This document shows positions 35,801-47,800 of a stretch of DNA of 64,000 bases, one piece after another. Every line of letters begins with the position of its first letter. Within the stretch, counting starts at the first letter, position 1. Made by a program: the position numbers and the translations under genes. The notes under the pieces are model-generated. The model saw only the letters and a program-made list of their open reading frames with translations. It ran no database searches and was not told the origin of the DNA. Source of the stretch: Cordilura impudica (taxonomy: Eukaryota > Arthropoda > Insecta > Diptera > Scathophagidae); assembly GCA_963682025.1 (NCBI GenBank), contig OY821517.1:332487144-332551143 (forward strand), read 5' to 3'.

Positions 35801-38800
35801 CAGGTGTTGCTCTGATGGAAATATAACTTTGATAATTAAATTCGATGTGAGATAGTGGAATCTTTGTTGCAAAGTTGGTAAACCGGATTCTGCCATAATA
35901 TTTTTTGTTGGTGTAGTTCTTAAAGCGCCGAGGCTAATTCTAATTGACGAGTTATACACTGGGTGAAGTTTTTTTAATTGAGTTTTTGAGGCTTTACCAT
36001 ATATAACTAGTCCATAATCCAGTTTTGATAAAATAAGACTACGAACAATGTTTACACTAGTTGTTGGATGAGAATTGTTCTTTTTGGTGGCTAAACATTT
36101 GATTAGGGTTAGTCGTTGTTGGAGAGATATTTTCAAATTGTTGATGTGGGAAGACCATGTAAAGCTTTTATTGAAAATAACGCCAAGTATTCTTAGTGAA
36201 TCTACTGTGTTGATTTGATTACCTAGAATTGAGATGTTTTTAGTGTCACAAGACTTCTTCCTACATATATGGAGACATTTTGTTTTGGGGAATGAAATTT
36301 TTGCTCCTGTGTTATTACACCAATCATCTATGGAAGTGAAAAGGGTATCGACTTCACCTTGGAAGTTAATATTTTTTAGTTGTTTAGAGATGATGTATAA
36401 GTCATCGGCGTAGATGACATGTTGAAAGTATTTATTGTTGGAAATGATTTTGTTTAGTTTATCGGTAGCGATCTGGAATAAAACGACTGAAAGGGGTGAA
36501 CCTTGTGGGATGCCATTGTAAAGAGGTTTTATATATGAGTGAACGTTGTTGACTTCGATCCTTAATTTCCGATTTGATAGAAAACTATGTACAAAGTTGA
36601 TTATTTTATTGCCCAATTTCCATTCCTTTAATTGAGATATTATGGTATGTATCCCGACGCGATCGAACGCCTTCTCAAAATCTATAGATATAACTGATAA
36701 ATGATTTCTGTGGGAAAGGGTGGAAGCGATTATATGGTCTATATAAGTCAGAGCGTCCAATGTACCTTTATTTGGTTTAAAGGCCACTTGGTTTGTGCTT
36801 AAAAGTTTGTTTTTTATGAGAAACCATGTGAGTCTTGTGGCGACTATTTTTTCAAGGAGTTTAGATGTACATGGGATCAATGAAATGGGACGGAATCCGT
36901 CTAGAGAGGTTATATCCTGCTTAGGTTTGGGTATTGGTATTATAGTAGACGTTTTCCATTGTTGAGGTATTATACCGGTGTTGAAGATTGCATTAAACAG
37001 TTGGAGTAGATGATGTTTTGTGTTAAGAGGTAGATTTTTAAGCATGGGGTAGTTTATTTTATCGAATCCAGGGGTTTTCCCTTTAAGTGATAGTAATGTG
37101 GATTGTATTTCAAATAAAGTTATATCTATTTCTAAAGATTTAGCTGAATTATTCAGGGCATAGTTGGTGGTGATATTTAGCAACTTTTTGTTTAGTTTGA
37201 AAGATTCGTTGAAGTTGTCGTCACTGGATCGTTGTGACCATTTATCCGCGAAAAAGTTGGCAATATCTATTGGATCATATAAAGTTTGGTTGTCATGAAT
37301 AATATGGCGAATGCGGTTGGATGTGCTTATGCCATTTAGCTTACGCAAGTTGTTCCAGATTTTGTTAATTGGTGTGTTTGGATTAATTTCACTAGTGAAT
37401 GTAAAATATGAGTTTTTTTTAGCTACTTTGGATTTTAGTTTAAAAAGAGCGTTAGCTTTTTTATAGGTGATTCTATTTTCTGAGGTAGGATGTTTTTTGA
37501 ATTTGTTGAACAGTTTTTGCTTAGAGTCGCGAAGGGTTTTTAATTCGTTGTTCCACCAATATGTAAATTTATTGTTTTTCCTATTTTTAAAGTGAGGTAT
37601 AGCTGTATTAGCGGCAGCTATTATGGCTTTTTGTAACCGAGCGGCTTCTTTGTTAGTGTGGGATGAAAGTTGAATATGTGGAGTATTGTTGAGCGTTTGG
37701 TGGAACTTCGTCCAATTTGCTTTCTCGGTGTTAAAACGTGTTCGGTTTTGATTTGCATTCCCATTCTTATAATGTGGTATTTTAATTTGTATGTGAATTG
37801 GGTAGTGATCACTACCGTGAAGTTGTGAGTCAATGTTCCATACAGAAAAGGGTGTTATGTCGGCTGAAGCTAGAGATAGATCCACGTGAGTGAAAGTGGA
37901 TCTTGTTGAGAAATGTGTAGCAGATCCATTATTGAGAAGAGTCATATTTGATTGAATTAATAGATTTTCGACTAGGTAGCCTTTGGTTAACGTAGAGGGG
38001 GAGCCCCATAAGGTTGATTGTGCATTGAAGTCTCCTAATATAAGTGTCCGCTGGTTATTATCTGTAAAGAAAGACGTTAGTTCTGTGATTGGAAGGGGTT
38101 CTGATGGGCTTAGATATAGAGAAATAATTTTTAATTTAAACCCAATAAAGACATCGGCAACGGCAGAAAAATTGTTTGAAGAGTGTATTATAGTGTGTTT
38201 TAAATTGTTTTTTATGAATAGACCGGTACCGCCATGTTTGGATGCGTTAGCGACGGATAGGTTTGCTACATAACCGTTGAGTTTTATATAGTTGGCAGAG
38301 TGATGGGTTTCTTGTAGGGCAATTATGTCAGGTGAGTGTTCACGGATTAAAATTTGTAGTTCGTGAAGATTATTGTAAAAACCGTTTAAATTCCATTGTA
38401 AAATTTTAATTGACATTGAAAAAAAAAATATCTATATATGTATTTTGTTTGTGTTGTTTGAAATTATTGTTCCATGAAGGAATCCCGTGAGTCGATTTCT
38501 TTTCTTCTATATGATATTTTTGCTGGTGCTGATTCAGTATTGTGATATAGGGTTTTGTTTTTTTGTGTGCTAGTGTCTTCTGCTTTTTTTGATTGTTGTT
38601 CTAGAGGTTTGGTTGAATATTTTGTTGCAGTTATGTTTATAGGTGTAATTGGTTTTAGTGTTTGTTGTTGTTTATTATTATGGCTTGTGATATTGTCTAA
38701 GTTTAGTGAAGGTTTTTGTAGTTGATCTTTCGTTGATGTTGTTTTTATTTGTTGGTAGTTGTTTGAGCTGTTGGTAGTTTCTGTTGTTGTAGCTTGGTTG

Positions 38801-41800
38801 GGATTTATATTATTAGTGGTATTTAGTTGTTTTCTTTTGGTTAATTTATTTTTTCTTTCTTCTATGGCTTTTTCTAGTTCTTCTATAGGTATGCTATATG
38901 TTTGTATGTCTGTTGCTTGGATTGAGGCTTCTTTGTATGAACAGTTATTTATTGTTTTTATTTTAAGTATTTCTTGTCGTTGTTTGATTATTGGACAGTT
39001 TTTGTTGGTGGCACTATGAGGGTGATTACAGTTTATGCATTGTATTTTGCTACATGGTGAGGGATCGTGAATGGTAGAGGAACATATCTCGCAATTATCA
39101 TTTCCATTACAATATTTGCGGGTATGACCCAGTTTGAAACATTTTTTGCATTGGATGGGGTTTGGAATGTATGGTTCAATTTTACAGTTGAGGAAACCTA
39201 TTTTAATTTCTGTTGGTAGTTTGTAGAGGCTGAAGTGGAGGATATGAAGTGGTGTATTTACGATGTTGTTTTCAGTAAATTTAGTTATTTTTTTGCAATC
39301 TACTACGCCTTGATCTTTTAAGCCGTTCGTTATTTCTTCTTCGCTTAGATCTTTTAGTATGTGGGCGAAAACAACACCCTTTATTATGTTAAGGGTTGGG
39401 TGTAGGGTGCATTCGATTTGGCAAACACCTGGTAGACTTGTTGCCTTGAGGAATCTATTGGCTTGGGCTTCATTTTTGGTAAGTATGAGTAGGTTCCCGT
39501 CTCTCGTAAAACTAATTTTTTGCGTGGGTTCGCTGGAAATGCCTTCTAAAGCCTTTGAGACCAAGAATATGTTAAACATTTGTATTGGTTTATCGGAGTT
39601 CTTGCTTTTTAAAATTATAAATTTTGGGCACTGATTTGAGATGTAGTTTTGTTTGTTTGTAATCTGCGGGAAGTCGATTGTATTGTCTAAACTGTAATTT
39701 GTATTTTTGTTTTTCTTTTTTCTTTTCGGAGATGGATCTAACATCTCGTAATAGTTTCCTCCTGAGGAGGACGCCATAGTTTAAAAAAAATGGACGTTAA
39801 CAGCTTTTATGTACCGAAATAATAGGAAAGTTATTTAAACACGAGAGAAATTATAAGTGAGAAAGGCAACAAAGGAGAATATATAATTAACAAAGCGCGT
39901 TTTATAGTAAGCAACCGTATTAAACGAGCACTTGTATAAGACTGTGTTGTATATAAATATATTACATTATATATTTTAATAAAATGTATAAAGAATATTC
40001 TATTTAAATATTATTATTTTTTTTTTTTTATTGTTTTAGAAAAAGAGATTTATTCGGAAGGTTTTTGTTTCGAAATGACCCAAGTAAAGTGGTTTCGGTA
40101 TCAGTACATCACTGGCCATCACGTAATGATAGGGCCGAAATTTGGTTATATCCCTAATCAGCATTCTTACAAAAATATTCTTTTAAATGAAATGATTTCA
40201 TAAACAAAGGAAAACATGCCAATTAGGTGGCGTTTCATGCACGACAACGACCCAAAACACAACTCACGCATAATGAAGAGTTGCTTGGAACAGAACAGGA
40301 TAGATGTATTAAAATGGATATCAAACCTATTGAGAACCTATGGAATGATGTGGGCGGAAATTAAAAGGCTTGGTATCCAATTTCAAGGGAATTATTATTT
40401 GCTTAAAAGTCTATAAAATTAAAGTGTCCACCTCGCACAGAGTGATATAAAACTTGTAACATTAACGAGGTGTCAACGGCTGACAATAGATTTCCAAGAT
40501 CTATTTCTTTTTACTCCCTTTTTTTAACCCGTAGTATATGCTTGTCTGACGAAAAAACTTTTGATCGATTTTTGACGATGAAAACAAAATATTGCTAAAA
40601 AAAATTTTTGGCTATAGAATTTATAATTGTTGAGTAAGACTGAAACGATACGGTAAACTTAATTTACAAAGAAAAGGAGTATAATAAAAACTTGGTTTTT
40701 ATGGTTTAGTTTTTTTTCAACTTTAATTTAGATTTTTTTTGTCCAAATCTTAACCTTATGTAAAATATTATTATTAAAAAGAAATTTAATATTTTTTTCC
40801 TATTTTGAATAATATTTTTTACCACTTGGCTCAATTACTGTTGAAGGCTCTCATGCAACATCCCAGCAAAACTTTACATTACATGTAATAAGCTTTAGAA
40901 TAAGAAATCAAAAGTGTTTAGTAGTTACCTTTCCATTACGAAATCCATTATTTTAACATGGGGGTGTCATTGGAGGAAAGGCCTTACCGGCACCTTACTA
41001 GGTACGGATACAAATAACTAATTACTTAATAGATAACAAGAAGGGTGAGTAATTTATTACATGTAGGGAGTAAAGTAAATTTCTGTAAAAACAACACATT
41101 GGTATCACACAATCTGTTGTAAATACTGTAATGTAAAATTTAACAGCTTTTGCTGCGTTTTTTGTCCAATGATGACTATCGCCGCGAAATAGTTTGTTTC
41201 ATTAAATTTAACTCATTATTTATAGTTTTTACTAATACAAACAGTGGTCATTACCAGAAATTTAGCTTGAAATTATGTAATGCAACGGTAATAACTAATC
41301 ATTACCAAGATTTTGCTGGGATATCAGAAATATGTCGAATATTTTCTGCAACAAATCATTGTTTATTTTTTGCATATTTTTTGTTCTTTAAATATGTATT
41401 TTTAAACATCAATCATGGTGCACATCGTTTTCCTGTATACATTTGTATTTTTATAAGTTAAAACGTATACACTCAAAACTGTTTTTTGCGGTCTCTCTTT
41501 GTGCGATGTCTTATTTGTGCGATTTGTTTTGTGCGTTTTTTTTTTAATTTGCATATATCGCACAGAAAAAAAAACGCACAAAATAAATCGCACAAATAAG
41601 AAATCGCGCAAAGATACCGCACAAAAACAGCTTTGCGTGTACAAACACCACTGAGCAACATAATCTGACTACTTTACTAAACCAAATGACTAAGCGAAAC
41701 AAAACTTCCTATATGTCTTATTTTTCCTAAAAAAAATGTTAAATTTGTCTTATTTCAATGCTAACTTAAATAGAAACGTCCAAAATATAGAGAAAACCAA

Positions 41801-44800
41801 AACAATTAAAACAATTCGCCATAAGCCTAAACATACACTTTGAACTGAATGCAAATACTTTATAAAAAAAATATACAGTTACTCCAAGCCAAACTCGGAT
41901 ACTATTATAAACTAATATTATTGGAAAAAAAATAGCGAAAATGAAATAATAAACGAAATAGTTTTTAAGCTATCAAAATAAAATTAAAATTCATTGAACA
42001 TAATTTAAATAAATGAAAAGCTACAACTATTAAACAAGCCAAGTTGCAAAGCCCAACTCGAACATCTTCAAAGATTTGTAATTCTAGTTATTATCTGCAA
42101 TAAATTAATATTTTGTATGCAATCAATCCCTTGTTCTTTATAACCCTTTTGAGTCTCTTGGCGATAATTTCGAATAATTTACAGATGGTTTTATGTAATT
42201 CAAACGTAGTTCCTGAGTCATCCTCTCCAAACAAATGGTTTACCATCCGACCCAAATACGTTAAACTAGCTTTCTTCGGCTTTTGTCTTGCTTTGCTACC
42301 ATTTAGACCTGCCTTTTGAAGCACATTTCTTATTGTAGAAACGCTTGCTTTCTTACCGAATTCATTTTCAGCTATAGAAGAAAATAAAACGTCCTTATGC
42401 TGCATAGAAATATTTATTATGGACATGTTTTGGCTTGTTTTGGACCATTTTATATGTTTATTTCGTTTTATAATACGTTTATAGTTGGATGGCTCCTGTC
42501 TTGCTTTGCTACCATTTAGACCTGCCTTGTGAAGCACATTTCTTATTGTAGAAACGCTTGCTTTCTTACCGAATTCATTTTCAGCTATAGAAGCAAATAA
42601 AACGTCCTTATGCTGCATAGAAATATTTATTATGGGCATGTTTTAGCTTGTTTTGGACCATTTTATATGTTTATTTCGTCTTATAATACGTTTATAGTTG
42701 AATGGCTCCTGTCAGCCATCCCTCTTTGCTTTTAATTGCTTTTATTTCTTCACCAGTATTTATTATAAATTTCATATTTATTGCTTTTTTATATAAAAAC
42801 AATGATGGTTTTTTATAAAAAGACTTAATTTCCATCTGAAAAATGCAATACAGCAATGTTCGGATTTGTCCTCTTTGTGTAACATTTTGATTTGATTTGC
42901 TTTTTTGCTTGTACAATTACAAAATAAATACAGTTCAGGGTTTCTCCTAGATATTTTAAATGTACTCTGGAAAGTTGGCTGCAAAAATGATACAGGATTA
43001 CAATTATGTATTTAAGTTGTGATTGCCGTTTGTCCGATTTTGTTTAACAGTAGTTTTTCTACGCTATTTTTTGTTATGCTAAATGAATTCCAGATTTTTT
43101 TTTTGGTTTTTACATATGCAAAATATTCATACCTAGAAACCTATTTGCATATTTTAAAACAATTATTTAGGTGAGATTTAAAGAGGAACAAAAATATTTT
43201 ATCTTGGTGTCCGGGTTTGGCTTCAAGTGACTGTAAAATGTAATATATACAATAAAATCAATTTACAAAATTTTAAAAACAAAACGCAATACATAATATA
43301 ATAAAATTAATTAAAAGAAAATCAAATCAAATCAAACGCATGATGCAAAGTTCACTCTTCAATGTTTCAAAAGGGGAAAAAATATGAAAAATAAAATATT
43401 TAATTAAACTCTAATAAGAAGCTTCATATTAAGGTTTGAAATAGAGTGTCTTTGAGACAAAAAGAAAGGTATTTTTTTTATTTTAAAGTTACAATCCAGT
43501 TTAAATCAAAATGAATGTTTCTGTTCAAACATACTTACTATATCGAGTGGAAAGTACGTAGCCTCACATGGAGATGGCGTGACAAGTGCCAATTTCTTCT
43601 GTTTATTCAGTAGGGCCAACAGTTAGAAAATTGTGTCAAATTTCATGATATTTCATTAATTAGAAAAAAATTACCGTTATAAAAATGATGCTGCTTTTAA
43701 AGTCTGTGCAAGAATGGATTGCAGAGAGTTTCGTGTTTTGATTAAACATTGTTTTTTGATGGGAAAATATTCTGTCCAATCCAAAAATGGATTGATAAAC
43801 ATTATGGTGAATCTACGCCGCCATATTCAATAGTTAAAAGGTGGTATTCCGAATTTGAACATGGTCGTATAAGCGCAAATGATGCAGATGGTTCTGGTCG
43901 TCCAAATGAGGCAGTTACCGAAGAAAATGTAAGAAAACGTATGAAAAGTTGTATTGGATGATCGAAAAATTAAAGTGAGTAAGATTGCTGGCATTATAAA
44001 GATTCAACAGAACGAGTTCGACAAATATTACATGATCATTTAAATATGAAAAAGCTTTCTGCTCGATGGGTGCTGCGATTTTAAACAGCTGAACAAAAAC
44101 TGAAATGTGTTCATGATTTAAAGTATGGTTTGGAGATGTTTGAAGTAAGTGCAACTAAGTTTTTGCGTCGATTTATAAGAATGGATGACGCGTGGATTCA
44201 TTATTATACACCGCAGTCCAATACAGTCTGTGGAGTGGTTAAAAGAGTGCGAAAGCCGACCAAAGCGACCAAATACTCAACAATCGGCTGGAAAGGTAAT
44301 GGTCAGTATTTTTTGGGATTCACGTGGTATAATAGTTATTATTTGGAGAAAAGAAAACAGTAACTGTCAAGTAAAGTACTATGTTGAGTTATTGGACAGA
44401 TTGGATGATTGGATGTACCATCATGACAATGCACCGGCGCATTCATCTGCTTTGACTTTACATTACGAATTGCTTCTTACCCCCCGTTTTCTCCAGAGCT
44501 GGACCCTCAGCGATTATTATTTGTTCCCAAACTTGAAAAGATCGCTCCAGGAAAAGAGGTTTTCCACAAATGAAGAAATCAACAAATCGTATTTTTTAGG
44601 GTTTCAAGATGTTAGAGGATCGTTGGAAGATGTTCATTTCACGTAGCAGAGATTACGTTGATGAATAAAATTGATTTCAAACCCAAAAAAGAAAAACCGT
44701 TGTTAGGCCACGACATGTAGTATTTTACAATTTTTTTTTTTAATTTGTGATAGGAGAGATATTCTATTTGGAGTGCATGCTTTACATCTTTTGTGATAGT

Positions 44801-47800
44801 TTTAAATAAGAAATTAAACTAACTTTTGAAATAAATTAGCTTTAAGTTACTTTTTTTCAGAAAGGTACTTTTTTGAAAAAACTTTTCATTTCTTTTTCAA
44901 TGGTGCGTGGTAGAGAAGAAGAAAGCATATATTTCAAAAATTCATAACTACACTGTATTCTTAATCGGACCGGTTTCTGGCATTTCAGGCTTCATCAGCG
45001 ATTAATTGAACATTGTGATAATTGTTATGTTATAATTGAATAGATTGTTTCTATATGAATTTTTTTTTTACTTAGGGCGGTCGTGAGGTTTGAACCTGGG
45101 GCTATCTCACATGCACTCGTACTTGCACTTTTTGTCAGCGCTTTAACACACTCATCTAAAGTCAGACCTGCAAGCAGTGTGGTTAAGAATCAGTTTTCAT
45201 ACCATGCAGCTTTTACTTCGTATTAATTTCAGAAGATACAACTCTGTCGAAACAAACAATCGTTATTTTTGAATTTTTTAATATTTTTGCATTTATACTT
45301 CTAATTTCCACTATTCTCAGTTTCGTAAGAGATGCCATATGTGATATACGGTTTGTATATACTACATATTGCACTTTTTGCATATATTTGAGATGATGCT
45401 AATACATATATTAAAAAAGATTTTTTTAATAATAAACAGTAATAATAAGAAACAACAGCTTTAATAAAATACCTTTTCAATATAATCTTTTTTTTAAGCA
45501 TTTTTTGAAAGAAGGATAAATATTGGTGTAAGATATTTTCTCTACAAGATATGTTTTTTATTTTTGGGATTTAATTATAGAAAGGATATTTTTTTTTTTT
45601 GTTATTTTTTTTTTTTATTTAAAGTAGTTTTAAAAAAATAAGAATTACATGTCAAAGTCCAAACGACTTGTTAATGGAGGGCTCTAATTTCTACATGAGA
45701 CTTGCTAAGCAATTCTAGATTTGGAAACGGATTCATTCCGGTCTCATGTTCTAATTTTTGTTTAAGGTTGTATACTAAGTTTTAACTAAAATATTATTTA
45801 ATAATTTTTTAAGTTAAGTACCGATAGCAAACACTAAATGTAATTATTTCTAATTTTTTTAGGCACGGACAACAATATTATTAAATCAATAATTGTGTAG
45901 ATCTTTTATTTCTTTACTGTTAATTTCAAGGTATAAAATACATTTTTTTCATACCAATTATTACAAAATCATCTAACAAGGATTGAGTAATTAGCCCTTA
46001 TCTCTAATTAATTTTAAGTTTTCTATAAAATCATAAAAATAAAAAATCATATTGTAGATAATAAAAAAATAAAACTCAAGCAAAATTATAAAAAAAAATC
46101 AAGCATTACCAAATATATATGTATCATTTTACTTACTCTCCAAACTTGGATCGACCCCTTTTTATATATTTTTTTAAATAAAGTTAAAAAACCAGAGATA
46201 AATTTTTAATTAATTGGAAATTGTTTGAAAACTGTACATACTTAAAAACAAATAGCCATCTTCCATGTTATATATATTTGTTTTTCGTCAATTTAAAGCT
46301 TTCAGTATTTGTTGTACTTACCAGTTTTGCCTTTCATTTCATTTTCTAAAGCACCCTCACTATCGGCCAATGGCAAGTCAATGAATTCCGTAGCAATAAC
46401 ATTAGCAAATGCCTCAGATTTAGACCAACGCAATTTCGATTGTTGTACGGCTAAGATACTATCATCTGTAGTATCAATAATGAAGAGACAACCCTTACCA
46501 TCGTTATTGCGATTCACTTTACAGTCGAATGTTTTAAGAGTGGGTGCCCCATAATGATCGGGATAATCAAGAGAATTTGAAAGATCCGAAATTTTTTGAC
46601 AACTATCAGCAGAGTAGCCTTCAATGTTTAAAACCTGTATTAAATAGATTTCATTGAAATGATTTCTTACTAAAAATTTTAAATAAAAATAAACTTTACT
46701 TTATCTTTGACATCAGTGGTAATTATAACGTTTTGATTCTTGAAACGTCCAAGCAAATAACTTTGGCTAGTTAAGGCATTACAAGTTTGAATATCATCTT
46801 TAACTGCAATTAGTTTTCCATCGATAATTACAATGCCATTTATACCCTGCAAAAGAAAAATCAATTGAGATTAGAACTAATTTTTAAGCGGCTTCTGCGG
46901 AAATAAGAAACCTCGTTAAAAGAGATTTTCGTACATCGAAAAAAAAATGCATTCTTTGTATGTACGAAAATCGACCAACATTGCGCGAAAAGCTTATTTC
47001 GCATTACGAAAGAATGTTGTAAAATAAACGAATCCATACAAAAGTCTTTCTTACAATGTACGAAATTTTTATTTAATTTCACGAAAGAAGGTAATAAAAT
47101 ATTTTTGTTTAATTAAAAGTTTAAAAATGGATTTAGGATTTAAAAAACACCGTAGGTACACATTTTCTATTTGAAACATTCAAAGTATTATGACTTAACA
47201 AAAATATTTAAAAAAATATTGATACAAAAAAAAAAAAACAAGTAAGAAAATTATAGTCGGTCTAGACCGATTATACGATACCCTATACCATAGAGACCTT
47301 ATCTCTTCGGTCCAACTAATCAGTTCATATCGGATGCTATATTTATATGGGGACTAGGTCGAAAAATGGACCGATCCCGACCATATTTGGTAAAGTCACT
47401 TATATTTTGCAAAAATATAAACAAACCAAATTTGAGAAAAATCTGTGCAATATTTTTGTTTTTTGATAGATTTAAGTGATGATCGGGAAGCGGCTCTGTA
47501 TGGGGACTATTACTAAGAATTGTCCTATAGGGATTATTTTTGGATTACTGATTAATGGATATAATAAACACATACAAACCCAATTCGACTGAGATCTATA
47601 TGATAATTTGATCTAATGTGGTCATTTCTTAGTCCCCATACAAAAGTGTTTCTGAGTCGATCGGTATAATAAAAAATGGGCCTAGGTCAAATGGGTAGTT
47701 GCAAACAGCAGCACAAAGTCATTATATCCAAACCACATAGTGGTATAGGGTATAAAAAACAATATTTAGAACGGGCAAAAAATGAGAAAAATATCAAATA

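Larger units (their letters stand above)
34622..39946 (-). mobile_element. Apparently intact I-clade LINE, 5.3 kb, in EMC1 intron 4
   Basis: The element is on the same strand as EMC1. It starts with CACAGTCTTATACAAG, has a 5' UTR of about 170 bp, two uninterrupted reading frames (ORF1 39,777-38,464; ORF2 38,416-34,736) and a 3' end of TAA/TAAA repeats, as in I factors. Identical 14-bp direct repeats flank it. An endonuclease, reverse transcriptase and RNase H in ORF2 together with a TAA-type tail place it in the I clade rather than Jockey. Nothing in the sequence shows it to be defective. Confidence 0.9.
41876..43233 (-). mobile_element. Decayed Tc1-type element, 1.36 kb
   Basis: The ends are inverted: left CAGTTACTCCAAGCCAAACT, right complement CAGTCACTTGAAGCCAAACC. 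TA dinucleotides flank both ends, as required for Tc1/mariner insertion. Transposase pieces lie on the minus strand between 42,640 and 42,090. The internal 213-bp duplication is described separately. Confidence 0.8.

Noticed and set aside
38759..39634. Hydrophobic plus-strand frames opposite the LINE ORF1
   Set aside because: Antisense of the Asn/Gln/Thr-rich ORF1 coding sequence; the LINE strand explains them.
41402..41661. Two overlapping minus-strand frames with [17 protein letters not shown] repeats
   Set aside because: They are translations of the foldback element with TTGTGCG words.
45072..45190. Functional tRNA gene
   Set aside because: T-arm and acceptor stems do not pair; only promoter-box words are conserved.
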